Both the position numbers and the translations under genes were made by a program. The notes beneath the pieces were generated by a model that saw only the letters and a program-made list of their open reading frames with translations, had not been told where the DNA came from and searched no databases. Of a DNA stretch of 64,000 nt, positions 8,228 through 17,952 are shown one piece after another. This DNA comes from a virus, in IMG/VR virus record IMGVR_UViG_3300031974_004051, positions 1 through 64,000 of that record; one strand, 5' to 3'. The number at the start of each line of letters is the position of its first letter. The first letter of the stretch is position 1.

Positions 8228-8451
8228 ACTATGAAGCAATTAAAAGTAGTGACGAGAAACCAGTTCAAATAGAACAAACAATAAATGTGTTTAAATATGA
8301 TACAATAAAACAATGTATTGATACTATACTTACTGAAAACTTACAAGACGATAATGGATTAGGTCTTTTAAATAGTGAGTTATCAATACCATTTAAGTTT
8401 GCATTTAACACATTGATAAAATATGGGATATTAGTTAAAATAGATGAGTGA
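8161..8451 (+). CDS. Unknown small protein, 96 aa
   Basis: Starts MVEIFGEYYYINTNKIVECC inside the preceding gene in another frame (67-bp overlap) and overlaps the next start by 8 bp. The N-terminus looks like a genuine beta-hairpin start rather than shadow sequence, and the gene fills the space exactly, so I accept it. A later ATG would leave a gap. Function not recognised. Confidence 0.6.
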   Translation: MVEIFGEYYYINTNKIVECCEINYEAIKSSDEKPVQIEQTINVFKYDTIKQCIDTILTENLQDDNGLGLLNSELSIPFKFAFNTLIKYGILVKIDE

Positions 8452-9514
8452 AGAAAACAAACAAAATATTGACAGATTAGAAGAAGCTGTCGGTAGATTA
8501 GAGAGTAAAAAAAATAAAATATACTTTCTAACTTATGATACAAAAAATAACGCACGTGCTGCGATAAAATACATTTATGACACCGTTGATACTTTAAGAA
8601 ATGAAGGGTACGATGCTAAAATTTTAGTAGAGGATAAGAACTATGGTGGTGTAAAGTCTTGGTTGGGTGATCGATACTCAGAAATACCGGTTGTAACAAT
8701 CAAAGAAGATAAGGTACAAATGGGTATTGATGATATCTTAGTTGTACCCGAATACTACTCCAACGTCTTAGAACAACTTTCTAATGTTAAGTGTACTAAA
8801 GTGATGTTGGTACAACAAGCGGAATATATCTTCGAAACATTACCTGTAGGTAGTAGATGGAGTGATTACGGTTTTGATAAAGTAATAACCACAACTGAGA
8901 CATCTAAAAAATATATTCAGTCAATATTCCCCGAATCTTTGATTTTTATCAATCCACCTAAAATTGGTGAAGTTTTCGGTGAGTCTGATAAACCAACAAA
9001 ACCATTTATTGCGATAAGTGCGAGAGATAGGGGACAACACAGAAGAATTATTTCTGAATTTTACCTAAAATATCCTCAGTTAAGATGGGTTACCTTCAAA
9101 GACATGGTTCAAATGACATATACTGAATTTTCTGACCAACTAAAAGAATGTGTATGTTCTGTTTGGTTAGACGATGATTCAACTTTTGGTACGTTCCCAC
9201 TTGAATCAATGAAGTGTGGTGTACCAGTAATTGGAAAAATACCAACAAGAGAACCTGAATGGTTAGATGAGAACGGTATGTGGACTTACGATTTGAACAA
9301 AATTGTAGAGTTAATCGGGACTTATGTGTTAGCATGGTTAGAGGGTGTAACGATTACGGAAGAGGTTAAGGATAAGATGAAAGAAACTCTTCTTCCTTAT
9401 ACCGATGATATAATCGATAATAATGTTCTATCAATCTTTAGTTCTCTAAACTCAAGTAGACGTAAAGATATTGGTGAGGCATTAGATAAATTAAAAGAAA
9501 AAGAAACAGTATGA
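8444..9514 (+). CDS. Glycosyltransferase-like protein (GT-B type)
   Basis: 356 residues. An N-terminal helix is followed by KIYFLTYDTKNNARAAIKYI, a central VIVTTTETSKKYIQ-like region, FIAISARDRGQHRRIISEFY and the C-terminal SVWLDDDSTFGTFPLESMKC with GVPVIGKIP, the layout of GT4-like enzymes (donor-binding Glu in FPLESMKCG). It probably acts with the next gene, whose start overlaps its stop as ATGA. Acceptor unknown. Confidence 0.75.
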   Translation: MSEENKQNIDRLEEAVGRLESKKNKIYFLTYDTKNNARAAIKYIYDTVDTLRNEGYDAKILVEDKNYGGVKSWLGDRYSEIPVVTIKEDKVQMGIDDILVVPEYYSNVLEQLSNVKCTKVMLVQQAEYIFETLPVGSRWSDYGFDKVITTTETSKKYIQSIFPESLIFINPPKIGEVFGESDKPTKPFIAISARDRGQHRRIISEFYLKYPQLRWVTFKDMVQMTYTEFSDQLKECVCSVWLDDDSTFGTFPLESMKCGVPVIGKIPTREPEWLDENGMWTYDLNKIVELIGTYVLAWLEGVTITEEVKDKMKETLLPYTDDIIDNNVLSIFSSLNSSRRKDIGEALDKLKEKETV

Positions 9515-10296
9515 AAGATATAACAGTAATATTACCGATACATAAATTCGATGACATTTATAGAGAAATGTTTGCGAAAGCGGTATCATCAGTTGAGGTT
9601 TTCCACGATGATGTTACACTTTCTATTGTTGGTCCCAAAAGTGCAGTAGGAGATTTGACAAAAGAAGGGATTAGTGATAAGTTAGATGTTAATATACACA
9701 TTAATGAAGGGGAAACTGATTTCTGTTCACAAATAAATTTAGGTATTGAGAAATGTGAAACAACTTGGTTCTCAATCTTAGAAATAGACGATGAGTACAC
9801 ACCAAATTGGTTACCATCGTTCAATAAATACCAATCTCTATTCCCTGATGCGGACATATACCTACCAATCGTTAAGGACGTAAATTCTGAAGGTAAATTA
9901 GTTAGTTTTACCAATGAATCGGTTTGGGCTTATGGTTTCACAGAAACACAAGGTGTGTTAGAAAATGAAGTTCTATTAGATTACCAAAACTATCAAACTA
10001 GTGGTGGTTTATACAAAACTGAGTTAGTGAAAGAGAATGGTTCGTTTAAAGACAATATAAAACTTACTTTTAGTTATGAATTTTTACTTAGATTAACTCA
10101 CAATGGAGTAAAAATCGTAACAATACCACAAATTGGTTATAAACATGTAAACTTTAGGGAAGACTCTCTTTTTTGGTCTTATAAAAATGATGATAGTGTA
10201 AAATTATCTTCTGATGAACCTAAATTTTGGTTAGAAACCGCTAAAAAAGAGTTTTTCTTTAAAAATAAAAGAGAGGTTGAATATATAGAAAATTAA
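9511..10296 (+). CDS. Glycosyltransferase, GT2-like
   Basis: 261 residues. MKDITVILPIHKFDDIYREM is a GT-A opening strand, and WFSILEIDDEYTPNWLPSF carries the acidic metal/donor motif where GT2 enzymes have DxD. YQTSGGLYKTELVKENGSF matches the acceptor-side region. It is coupled upstream (ATGA) to a GT-B enzyme and downstream (TAATG) to the sigma factor gene. Product unknown. Confidence 0.75.
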   Translation: MKDITVILPIHKFDDIYREMFAKAVSSVEVFHDDVTLSIVGPKSAVGDLTKEGISDKLDVNIHINEGETDFCSQINLGIEKCETTWFSILEIDDEYTPNWLPSFNKYQSLFPDADIYLPIVKDVNSEGKLVSFTNESVWAYGFTETQGVLENEVLLDYQNYQTSGGLYKTELVKENGSFKDNIKLTFSYEFLLRLTHNGVKIVTIPQIGYKHVNFREDSLFWSYKNDDSVKLSSDEPKFWLETAKKEFFFKNKREVEYIEN

Positions 10297-10997
10297 TGCC
10301 GAGAAAGCGAACCCAAAAAATGTATTTTGGGGAGGAGCAAGAAAAAGCGGTAGTACGATACTTAGAATCCGAAAACGAAGAAGAAAAGAATAAGATATTC
10401 AACGAATATTTAAGAGAACCTCTCAAAATAATGGTGGAGAGTATAATCCGCCGTTACAAACTTTATAGAAAAGATTACGAATTTGAAGAAATTCACACTG
10501 ATACTATGTCATTTTTAATGACCAAGATCAGTAAATTCGATACAACCAAAAACTACAAGGCGTATTCGTATTTTGGGACAATCTGTAAAAATTACCTTAT
10601 GGGTACAATACAGAAAGACCAGAAACACACCAATAGATCTGTATCCTACGAAGACATCTCAACAAGACTTGAGGACAGGGCGGATCTTTCTTACATTATA
10701 GATGAAGAGATTATTGATTATAAAAATGTAGTCAATAAACTCACCGTAGAATTAGAAAAATTTGTCGAGGAAGAGGATCTGAACGAGAACGAACAAAAGT
10801 TAGGTTATGCCCTAATAGAAGTTTTTGGAAATTTTGAAAAAGTTTTTCAGGTAGGTGAGGGTAATAAGTTCAATAAAAACCTAATTCTTTTAGCGTTAAG
10901 AGAGATGACATCGTTAACGACTAAAGAGATTAGAGTTGCGATGAAAAAATACAAAAAACTTTACGAAGCCCTTAAATTAGATTTTATAAATAATTAG
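10296..10997 (+). CDS. 55: Late-transcription sigma factor, T4 gp55-like
   Basis: 233 residues, mostly helical and charged. IFNEYLREPLKIMVESIIRR and the following segment up to SKFDTTKNYKAYSYFGTICKN match sigma region 2 (core binding and -10 recognition), including the FDxxKxxKAYSYF motif seen in gp55-like factors. A full region 4 is absent, as in T4 gp55, which recognises only the TATAAATA box and relies on sliding-clamp and gp33 coactivation. Neither coactivator is in this window. It is the likely reader of the TATTTATA boxes noted here. Confidence 0.8.
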   Translation: MPRKRTQKMYFGEEQEKAVVRYLESENEEEKNKIFNEYLREPLKIMVESIIRRYKLYRKDYEFEEIHTDTMSFLMTKISKFDTTKNYKAYSYFGTICKNYLMGTIQKDQKHTNRSVSYEDISTRLEDRADLSYIIDEEIIDYKNVVNKLTVELEKFVEEEDLNENEQKLGYALIEVFGNFEKVFQVGEGNKFNKNLILLALREMTSLTTKEIRVAMKKYKKLYEALKLDFINN

Positions 10998-11005
10998 AAA
11001 CAATC

Positions 11006-11013
11006 TATTTATA
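11006..11013 (+). promoter_or_regulatory. TATTTATA box, 3 nt before ATG 11017
   Basis: TATTTATA followed by GGT and then ATG. No -35-like box lies 17 nt upstream. Confidence 0.45.
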
Positions 11014-11016
11014 GGT

Positions 11017-11403
11017 ATGAGAAGGAAAAAAAATTTATTATCGTTAGATACTGATTCCGCATTGTCACTAATGCAGGAAATTTACAATGATATTGTAGAA
11101 CAAAAACAGACTGCGAATATGATAACCAAGAAGATGTTAAGTTTCATGAAAGAAGCTGAGGACATGAGTGTTATCGGACCTGTAATTAAAGAACAACAGA
11201 AAATTTTAAATGATTGTACTGAAAAGAAAATATCATTAGTAAAGTTACAAAGTGCTCTTTTAAAACAAATTGGTGGAAGTGGACCTGCACAGTCTGGTGG
11301 GAAGTTAGATCTTAGTGAGGAAGATAGAATCTTATTAGAAAAACTCATGAAAGAAGATGATGAATCTCCAAACTCAGGAGATACACAAAAATACCAAATG
11401 TAA
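11017..11403 (+). CDS. Unknown helical protein, 128 aa
   Basis: Predicted largely coiled-coil: DTDSALSLMQEIYNDIVEQ and KEQQKILNDCTEKKISLVKL, then a Gly/Ser linker (GGSGPAQSGG, about residues 85-94) and an acidic end. It stands directly before a 631-residue virion-like gene with a TAATG overlap, so a chaperone or virion partner is plausible by context only. Confidence 0.7.
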   Translation: MRRKKNLLSLDTDSALSLMQEIYNDIVEQKQTANMITKKMLSFMKEAEDMSVIGPVIKEQQKILNDCTEKKISLVKLQSALLKQIGGSGPAQSGGKLDLSEEDRILLEKLMKEDDESPNSGDTQKYQM

Positions 11404-13298
11404 TGAGTAAGGTAAAAAGACTTAGGAATGAGATAAAATCTAAAATCGAAGTAATCAAAAAGATCAATGACGATCCAAAATTGACTACGGACAATTTGTA
11501 TGATATCTATGCCGACGGTATTACCAAAACAGACAAATTACTTCAAACAAAAATAGATGGTTTAAAATCCAAATTAAAAAAAAAGAAAGACAATAAAACC
11601 GATATTTTCGGTAGTCTTATAGACGTTGCATCTGGTTTCCTAAGTAATAAATCAAATACTATTGAAGTTAATGATAAATTAATTTCAGGTAACAAAGTAA
11701 AAAAATACGCACTTGACTCGGCAAAAATTACTGTAGAGGATTCCAAAAATATCGTAATGGATTCTGTGAAGAAAGTTTTATTTGTTGATGATGAAACAAG
11801 TATATGTGGTGTTGATACAACAATGCCATCCGATACTATGACAATATCACCACCCGAGTTCGACTTTATGGAAGTTCTACAAAATGACCCATCATCTAAA
11901 TTGGGGTTAATAATGTACGAAGATCCTAACGCTAATACTGGTGATGTACAAATGAATAGAGAGTTTTATAGTGCATTCTCATCTAATTATACATTCAGTA
12001 GTAAATCAGGTACTAGTTTATTTACATTGAATTGGGACACTGCCAGTCAACACTATAATGTGACGGGACTCCAACAAAACGGACCAGTCCCAAAAGTAAA
12101 TGATTTCATATCTGATTATTATGATTCTGTTGAAATACCAAACTTAGAGTATATCACAAAAACAGCGATGTTGATGACTTTACAGGGTGATAGTGATAAC
12201 CCATTAGTCTTTGATAAAGCAATGAATGAGTTAAATAAATTATGTCAAAAACTATTCAAAATATGTGGATCACCTTTAGAGGAAAGTGGTCTTATACAAA
12301 CGACCAGTCAACAATTTAATGAAAATGATCAGGATATTGAGTCGTATTTTGATTTTAATGATGTGGAGGGTATAGACTTAGATGATGAAGATGCTAGATT
12401 TAGAAAAGTTTTAAAATTTGTAGATTGTGGTAACTTCGAAGTACCTTCTGATGAATCCAATTTCGAAGATTTTGTGTACTTAAGTGGTGATCAAGATCTA
12501 AATAGTCTTATTAATTCTACTCTCGAAAAAACAGCGAGAAATGCGGCAATAAAAAGTGATAATTTCGCACCAATCGACAACATACAACTTGAATTAATTA
12601 ATCTTTTCATTCTAAACGTACCTAAAGCTTTAATTTCCTCAATAGTTTCACCAAAGTTTATTTTCCCAATTGTGGTGGCATGGAAACAAATTAAAGGTTT
12701 TATTGGTGACGTGAAAGAACTAATGAAAAAATTGTACAAGTTATTCTATACAATTATTAAAGAGATTTTTTGGAAGTTTATAACCGAGTTTTGGCAATTT
12801 ATCAAAAGAGATTTACTTAATTTCTTAAAGGACTTGGCAGCAAAAATCATCGCAAAAAAATTCAAGAGATATAGAAATATAATATTAGCAATTATAAATC
12901 TTATACGTAAAATATTATCATACGGTATTGATAGTTGTTTTGCTTTATTCCAAGCAATTATACAATCGATAAATGGTGCCCTAAATGCTGGTGGACCAGT
13001 AATAAACATACCGGGAGCCATTCTAAGTTTTGCGAACCTATTACCTGGTTATAGTACTGACAGGGCATTTATGAATGCTAGTGAAAGAATGGCCGCGTTA
13101 GGTATGAATACAGGACCAATTTATGGTGAAGTAAACGAATTAATGACTTTTGGTAAAAGTATAATCGAGGGTATGTCAGAAGAAGAAGATAATAATTCAT
13201 TTATTGATGTTGTTCTTAAGCCAGGGGTATTACCTGGTCCAACAGGTGGGGCGGTTATACCACCATTTTTGTTAAGGGCAGTAGGAAAAAAGAGATAA
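11403..13298 (+). CDS. Large unknown protein with hydrophobic helical domain
   Basis: 631 residues. The N-terminal 120 residues are Lys-rich coiled coil. The middle is acidic, with PSDTMTISPPEFDFMEVLQ near residue 145. Residues about 400-560 form long amphipathic and hydrophobic helices (FIFPIVVAWKQIKGFIGD, YRNIILAIINLIRKILSYG). The C-terminus is Gly/Pro-rich (GVLPGPTGGAVIPPFLLRA). Such architecture suits a tail or ejected membrane-interacting virion protein, which is inference. It sits just before baseplate-type genes. Confidence 0.75.
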   Translation: MSKVKRLRNEIKSKIEVIKKINDDPKLTTDNLYDIYADGITKTDKLLQTKIDGLKSKLKKKKDNKTDIFGSLIDVASGFLSNKSNTIEVNDKLISGNKVKKYALDSAKITVEDSKNIVMDSVKKVLFVDDETSICGVDTTMPSDTMTISPPEFDFMEVLQNDPSSKLGLIMYEDPNANTGDVQMNREFYSAFSSNYTFSSKSGTSLFTLNWDTASQHYNVTGLQQNGPVPKVNDFISDYYDSVEIPNLEYITKTAMLMTLQGDSDNPLVFDKAMNELNKLCQKLFKICGSPLEESGLIQTTSQQFNENDQDIESYFDFNDVEGIDLDDEDARFRKVLKFVDCGNFEVPSDESNFEDFVYLSGDQDLNSLINSTLEKTARNAAIKSDNFAPIDNIQLELINLFILNVPKALISSIVSPKFIFPIVVAWKQIKGFIGDVKELMKKLYKLFYTIIKEIFWKFITEFWQFIKRDLLNFLKDLAAKIIAKKFKRYRNIILAIINLIRKILSYGIDSCFALFQAIIQSINGALNAGGPVINIPGAILSFANLLPGYSTDRAFMNASERMAALGMNTGPIYGEVNELMTFGKSIIEGMSEEEDNNSFIDVVLKPGVLPGPTGGAVIPPFLLRAVGKKR

Positions 13299-13300
13299 AG

Positions 13301-13501
13301 ATGGAAAACAATAAAATATTAGAAATACTTAAAGACCCTTCTGTTAAATCAAATAAAGATTTAAACGAATGTTTAGAATTTTTAAATAACGAATTTGAAA
13401 AAACTAAGGATACTATAGTTAAACTGACTCGTTATTTGGATGGTGTAGAGACCTCATATAATAAAGTCAATGAAGAAATTGGTAAGAGAGTTATAAAGTA
13501 A
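13301..13501 (+). CDS. Small coiled-coil protein, 66 aa
   Basis: Almost entirely a helix with heptad spacing (LNECLEFLNNEFEKTKDTIV, then YLDGVETSYNKVNEE). It lies 2 nt after the large preceding gene and overlaps the baseplate-type gene through TAATG. Likely a small assembly or structural partner, by context only. Confidence 0.65.
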   Translation: MENNKILEILKDPSVKSNKDLNECLEFLNNEFEKTKDTIVKLTRYLDGVETSYNKVNEEIGKRVIK

Positions 13502-15000
13502 TGAGTAGTATTATAGAATTAGCGATAGTAGATGATAATATTGATCCTAAAGGTATTGGTAGGATTAGGGTTAAACTAACAGGTGACCCTACAGGTCCTA
13601 TTGAAAAATCAACAGATTATGAACCTTGGAGTCAGAATGATCCTTTTATCGCACTACCATTCTTACCAACCAATCTAAATTTTATACCTCAAAAAGGTCA
13701 AACTGTTAAAATCATTAATTATGATCCCGAAAATAAATTAATTAATCGGGAATATATCGCAGGACCATTTACAACTGTTCATGATTTTCAGAGTCAGATT
13801 AACGCAAGGCAAGTAGAAGACACCACTTATGGTGCGAACGTTAAAAAAATGAATGATGTCTTTGGGTCTAACGGTGAATACATCGAAAAAAAATCTGAAG
13901 GTTCATTATCAAAAATATCAGATTATGCAATTTATGGCCCCTACGGTTCTGACATCTTATTAACTGAAAATGGGGTAACTCTAAGAGGGGGTAAACTATT
14001 ATCTAAACAAGGTGCGTCCGATAACGAAAGGACTAAAATCATTAATTACCCAATACTTTCAGAAAAAAAATCCATTTTAACTCTTAAAAAGTTTGGGACA
14101 AAACAAGAAGTAGTTGAGGAAGAGTCCAAAACAGAGACAATACCAAACAAAAAATTAGAACATGTAATTGAATATAACATCAGTTCAACTAACACTAATG
14201 AAAGTAGTTACACCATTGATTGGTATATCTATAAGGTGAAAAAGAATTATGGTGATACGTTTGACACCTCCGTCTTTAGTTCAAAATCAGTACAAAATAT
14301 ACAATCATATTCAAGTAATGTCACATTAATAAATGAGGATGGTACCACAATAACACCAACATTTAGTCAAACTGTTAACTCATACGAATTAGCATATGTA
14401 ACTATAAGAAATACCTTGTGTGAACTACATTCAAACGGTGTAAAGAAATTCGCACCAAAGGTTGGTAAAATAAATTTACACCCCTTCTTTTATAGATCAG
14501 TATATACGTTGACTGACAGAACGTTCTTAGATAAAATCAGACCTGGTTGTTTTAATTCACCTGTAAATGGTTCAGGTTTAGTTTTTAGTTTATCTTCTCC
14601 AATACCCAAACCTAAAACTGAAACTAAAAAAAAGAAAGTAGTTAAAGTGGTATCGTCTACTTTGGAACAATCTTTTGCCGGTTTATCATCAGATAAAATT
14701 TATCTATTTTCAAGTGATACTAATTCAGTAGGAAGTAAAAAAATTCCTTTTGATAAATTAAACAAATACGAATATAATCAAGAAGATTTTTTAACAAGAA
14801 TAGAACCTAATACTTATGCGACTGTAAGAGGTGAAACACTTATAGAATATCTTGATATTTTAACACGAGTAATCGCGGGTCACGCCCATAATCCAACAAA
14901 ACCAATGGTGAAAGTTGGTTATCCTGATTGGGATAGATTAATCGAACTTAGGAAAACACTTGAAAATGATATCTTAAATAAATCGATTAGAATAAACTAA
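13501..15000 (+). CDS. Baseplate/tail protein with gp5-like OB fold
   Basis: 499 residues. The N-terminus ELAIVDDNIDPKGIGRIRVK, then PFIALPFLPTNLNFIPQKGQ and REYIAGPFTT, matches the OB-fold of T4 gp5/gpV-type baseplate hub and spike proteins. A long middle region is unassigned. No lysozyme domain is visible, unlike T4 gp5. The C-terminus has VIAGHAHNPTKPMVKVGYPD. A baseplate role is inferred from the OB domain and the neighbouring structural genes. Confidence 0.65.
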   Translation: MSSIIELAIVDDNIDPKGIGRIRVKLTGDPTGPIEKSTDYEPWSQNDPFIALPFLPTNLNFIPQKGQTVKIINYDPENKLINREYIAGPFTTVHDFQSQINARQVEDTTYGANVKKMNDVFGSNGEYIEKKSEGSLSKISDYAIYGPYGSDILLTENGVTLRGGKLLSKQGASDNERTKIINYPILSEKKSILTLKKFGTKQEVVEEESKTETIPNKKLEHVIEYNISSTNTNESSYTIDWYIYKVKKNYGDTFDTSVFSSKSVQNIQSYSSNVTLINEDGTTITPTFSQTVNSYELAYVTIRNTLCELHSNGVKKFAPKVGKINLHPFFYRSVYTLTDRTFLDKIRPGCFNSPVNGSGLVFSLSSPIPKPKTETKKKKVVKVVSSTLEQSFAGLSSDKIYLFSSDTNSVGSKKIPFDKLNKYEYNQEDFLTRIEPNTYATVRGETLIEYLDILTRVIAGHAHNPTKPMVKVGYPDWDRLIELRKTLENDILNKSIRIN

Positions 15001-15004
15001 GCGA

Positions 15005-15012
15005 TATTTATA
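15005..15012 (+). promoter_or_regulatory. TATTTATA box, 19 nt before ATG 15032
   Basis: The gap between the two structural genes carries TATTTATA with no clear -35 box. Confidence 0.35.
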
Positions 15013-15031
15013 TAAGAAAGCTTTAATTAAG

Positions 15032-16405
15032 ATGTCATACTATCGTTCATATTTCGAAAAAAATAATACAATAATCAAGGGTATGAAGGTTAATACCGCC
15101 AAAAATCCTTCATGCGAAATCTTTTACGGTTCAGGTTTTTCTAAATTCTTATTCAAATTAGATTTAGATGGTTTGAAATCAAAGATTGATGGTGGAGATT
15201 ATGTATTAGACAACAACACTAAACATACTCTACACATGACCAATACTATTTTTGGTGATGAAACTTTTTTAGGTGCTAAAAGAGGGTCAGGTAGGGAAAG
15301 AACCACATCATTTAAATTGGTTGTTTTTAAGATTCCTGAATTTTGGGATGAAGGTGTTGGTTTCGATTATGAAGATTCGGGTTACGATTATACAACAGGT
15401 AACAATACTTTTGATATAAGACCATCAAACTGGTTTATGAGAACGACTCTAAACCCATGGTCTGCTGAAGGTGTCTATTCGGATAACCCATACATAGTAT
15501 CAACTCAAGAATTTGATAACGGCGATGAAGATTTGAATGTAGACATCACTGATTATATAAATGATATATTGACGGGGTCCACTATAGATCAAGGTTTAGG
15601 AGTTGCATTTGACCCGTTATATCAAGATTTGACATCGGAGGTTGATCAATCCGTGGCGTTTTTCACGAAATATACACAAACATTTTTTGAACCGTATTTA
15701 GAAACAAATTTTTCGGATCGAATTGTGGATGATAGGGAAAACTTCATTGAGAAAACAGATCAAAATTTATTTCTATATGTAAATAAAGAAACAAATTTCT
15801 TTGACCTTGATAACGTACCTACTGTTGATATTTTAGATTCTACTAAAACACCGATTACAGGACTAACTAATTTAGTTGTTGAAAAAGTAAGAAAGGGTGT
15901 TTATAGGGTCACTTTTGGTATTGATGGATTGGTGTGTGATGGTAAAAAATTCTTTTATGATGTTTGGAAAGGAATTTCTGTTGAAAACAACTCTTTCCCC
16001 GACATTACTCAAAAATTTGTACCTAAACCGTACTCATCTAAGTTCTCATTAGGTGAAAACCAAAAAGAAGTTAATAAGTATGTTGTACAATACTCAGGAA
16101 TTAAACAAAATGAAAAAATTAAGTCAGGTGAGACAAGAAAGGTTTCGGTGATGTTTAGAACTATATCAAAATCAACTAATGAATTATTCGATGAAGTCTA
16201 CTATAGAATTTATATAAAGGAAGGACACACAAATGTTAATGTTTTTGATTGGACTTATTTAGATGTAACAAATGAGAATAGTTTTATGTTAGACACCTCA
16301 ATATTAATTCCAAGAGAATATTATGTTGAGATAAAGGGTATAAAACATAATGAAGAGATATCATACCCAAATGTAATTAAATTTGAGATAGTATCTGAAA
16401 AATAA
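15032..16405 (+). CDS. Probable tail/baseplate structural protein
   Basis: 457 residues, beta-rich. SKFLFKLDLDGLKSKIDGGD, TFLGAKRGSGRERTTSFKLV and FKIPEFWDEGVGFDYED resemble a DNRLRE-like beta-sandwich (components described by their distinguishing lengths on a filament). WFMRTTLNPWSAEGVY and further beta segments follow. Its own TATTTATA box suggests late expression. Exact position in the virion cannot be assigned. Confidence 0.65.
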   Translation: MSYYRSYFEKNNTIIKGMKVNTAKNPSCEIFYGSGFSKFLFKLDLDGLKSKIDGGDYVLDNNTKHTLHMTNTIFGDETFLGAKRGSGRERTTSFKLVVFKIPEFWDEGVGFDYEDSGYDYTTGNNTFDIRPSNWFMRTTLNPWSAEGVYSDNPYIVSTQEFDNGDEDLNVDITDYINDILTGSTIDQGLGVAFDPLYQDLTSEVDQSVAFFTKYTQTFFEPYLETNFSDRIVDDRENFIEKTDQNLFLYVNKETNFFDLDNVPTVDILDSTKTPITGLTNLVVEKVRKGVYRVTFGIDGLVCDGKKFFYDVWKGISVENNSFPDITQKFVPKPYSSKFSLGENQKEVNKYVVQYSGIKQNEKIKSGETRKVSVMFRTISKSTNELFDEVYYRIYIKEGHTNVNVFDWTYLDVTNENSFMLDTSILIPREYYVEIKGIKHNEEISYPNVIKFEIVSEK

Positions 16406-16408
16406 ACA

Positions 16409-16416
16409 TATTTATA
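16409..16416 (+). promoter_or_regulatory. TATTTATA box, 3 nt before ATG 16420
   Basis: TATTTATA, then GAT, then ATG; the box begins 3 nt after the upstream stop codon. Confidence 0.45.
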
Positions 16417-16419
16417 GAT

Positions 16420-16854
16420 ATGGAATTGAAAGACGTAATTAGAAAACATTTAAGGGATTTACAAGAAGAAAGAACTGAAAACTATATGTTCTTCAGTAAC
16501 TTAAAACAAATCCAACGACAGTGTCAAATACTTTTAGATTTAGACCCTATGGTTATAGAGGATATCTTACAAAACGGTCACGATTGGGCGGACGATCACA
16601 TTGCAGTGGCGAAAGAGAATGTTGATCAGGTAATGGATTTCCTAATGAATCAAACTAAAGATGAATTACATGAGGGTAAGAAGAAAAAATCAAATAAACT
16701 TTGTTCAAGGGGAATTTCAGCCGCCAAATCTAAATTCGACGTTTACCCAAGTGCATACGCTAATGGTTATGCGGTACAAGTATGTAAAGGAAAGATTAAA
16801 GGTCTTGACGGTAAGAAAAGGTGTTCAGGTTCATACTGTAAAAAGAAAAAGTAA
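16420..16854 (+). CDS. Basic protein with YPSAYANGYAVQVC motif
   Basis: 144 residues. The N-terminal helix MELKDVIRKHLRDLQEERTE is followed by an acidic helical region and a Lys/Cys-rich end: KLCSRGISAAKSKFDVYPSA, then YANGYAVQVCKGKIKG and CSGSYCKKKK. AAK.KFDVYPSAYAN-type motifs recur in unassigned proteins of large phages. Four cysteines in the last 50 residues could bind zinc. Overlaps the next gene through TAATG. Confidence 0.7.
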   Translation: MELKDVIRKHLRDLQEERTENYMFFSNLKQIQRQCQILLDLDPMVIEDILQNGHDWADDHIAVAKENVDQVMDFLMNQTKDELHEGKKKKSNKLCSRGISAAKSKFDVYPSAYANGYAVQVCKGKIKGLDGKKRCSGSYCKKKK

Positions 16855-17951
16855 TGAAAGTACAATGTAGGGGTTGTAATTGGAATTGGGATTTATCTAA
16901 AGGGGGTAATGATCCTTACGTATGCCATAAATGCGGTAAGAATAATACGGACCACTACATCCAAAAAATACGGGTAAGTAAAGAAGATCAAGAATACATC
17001 AATGAGTGTCTCGAATCGGGAGAAGTACTTCAGGAAGATCTTGGTCGTTGGTTTAAAGAAAAGTGGGTTGACGTTTCTCGTAAAATAGATGGTAAACACC
17101 CACCATGTGGACGTAAAGACGCTGATGGTGACAGTAGTAGGAAAGGATACCCAAAGTGCAGACCATCAAAAAAGGTCTCTAAAAAAACACCTAAAACAAG
17201 TTCTTCATATTCTAAGAAGGAAAAGAAAAAAATGACTCGTCAGAAAAGACGTGCGGAAAGAAAAAGTAATAAAAGAGGAAAGGGGAACACACCAACATAC
17301 ACGAGTATAGATGAAAACAGAATCATTTCTTTAGTACAAAATAATTTAGGTGTTAAATCCCTTAACATCACGCACCCAACACTTAAAGTTATAAATGAAA
17401 ATAAGATAAATCTTAGTGAAGGTTTATCATATCATATTGATAATAAACTACCAATTGTAGAAAACGTCTATAGAATCTATTCTAAAGAGTTTTTCAACCT
17501 TTATGAAGAAGTACGTAGTCTTTATGAAGAAAACCTCTTAGAACTCACCGGAGTTGATTTAGAATTAATAAAAACAGATCTTGGTAAAACAGGTGTGTTT
17601 GAGGGTGAGGAAGTGTACTTAGATATTCCCTTTATTGAGAATGAAGAAGAATATCTTGTTGAAGCTAAGTATAGGGGTAGGAATGTGAAATTAAATAAAC
17701 CTTTTAGAACACCTGGTGGACCTAAGAAATTTGCGGTCTATGTAAAAAATCCAAAATCAGGAAACATTAAAAAGGTAACTTTTGGAGACCCTAATCTAAG
17801 AGTTAGAAATAATAATAAATCGGCAGCAAAATCCTTTAGGGCGAGACATAACTGTAAAGACAAGAAAGACCGTACCAAGGCGGGTTATTGGAGTTGTAAC
17901 ATATCAAGATACCGAAAAGCATTAGGTATCAAATCTTCTAATCCTTGGTAG
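16854..17951 (+). CDS. Zinc-ribbon, DUF6321-like and basic C-terminal three-domain protein
   Basis: 365 residues. Residues 5-28 form a zinc ribbon (CRGC ... CHKC). Residues about 64-105 read RWFKEKWVDVSRKIDGKHPP, CGRKDADGD and GYPKCRP, a DUF6321-like motif block. The C-terminal 90 residues (LNKPFRTPGGPKKFAVYVKN, FRARHNCKDKKDRTKAGYWS) match a basic domain found at the ends of many large-phage head proteins. Nucleic-acid or prohead-core binding is plausible. Overlaps its upstream neighbour by 1 nt. Confidence 0.7.
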   Translation: MKVQCRGCNWNWDLSKGGNDPYVCHKCGKNNTDHYIQKIRVSKEDQEYINECLESGEVLQEDLGRWFKEKWVDVSRKIDGKHPPCGRKDADGDSSRKGYPKCRPSKKVSKKTPKTSSSYSKKEKKKMTRQKRRAERKSNKRGKGNTPTYTSIDENRIISLVQNNLGVKSLNITHPTLKVINENKINLSEGLSYHIDNKLPIVENVYRIYSKEFFNLYEEVRSLYEENLLELTGVDLELIKTDLGKTGVFEGEEVYLDIPFIENEEEYLVEAKYRGRNVKLNKPFRTPGGPKKFAVYVKNPKSGNIKKVTFGDPNLRVRNNNKSAAKSFRARHNCKDKKDRTKAGYWSCNISRYRKALGIKSSNPW

Positions 17952-17952
17952 T

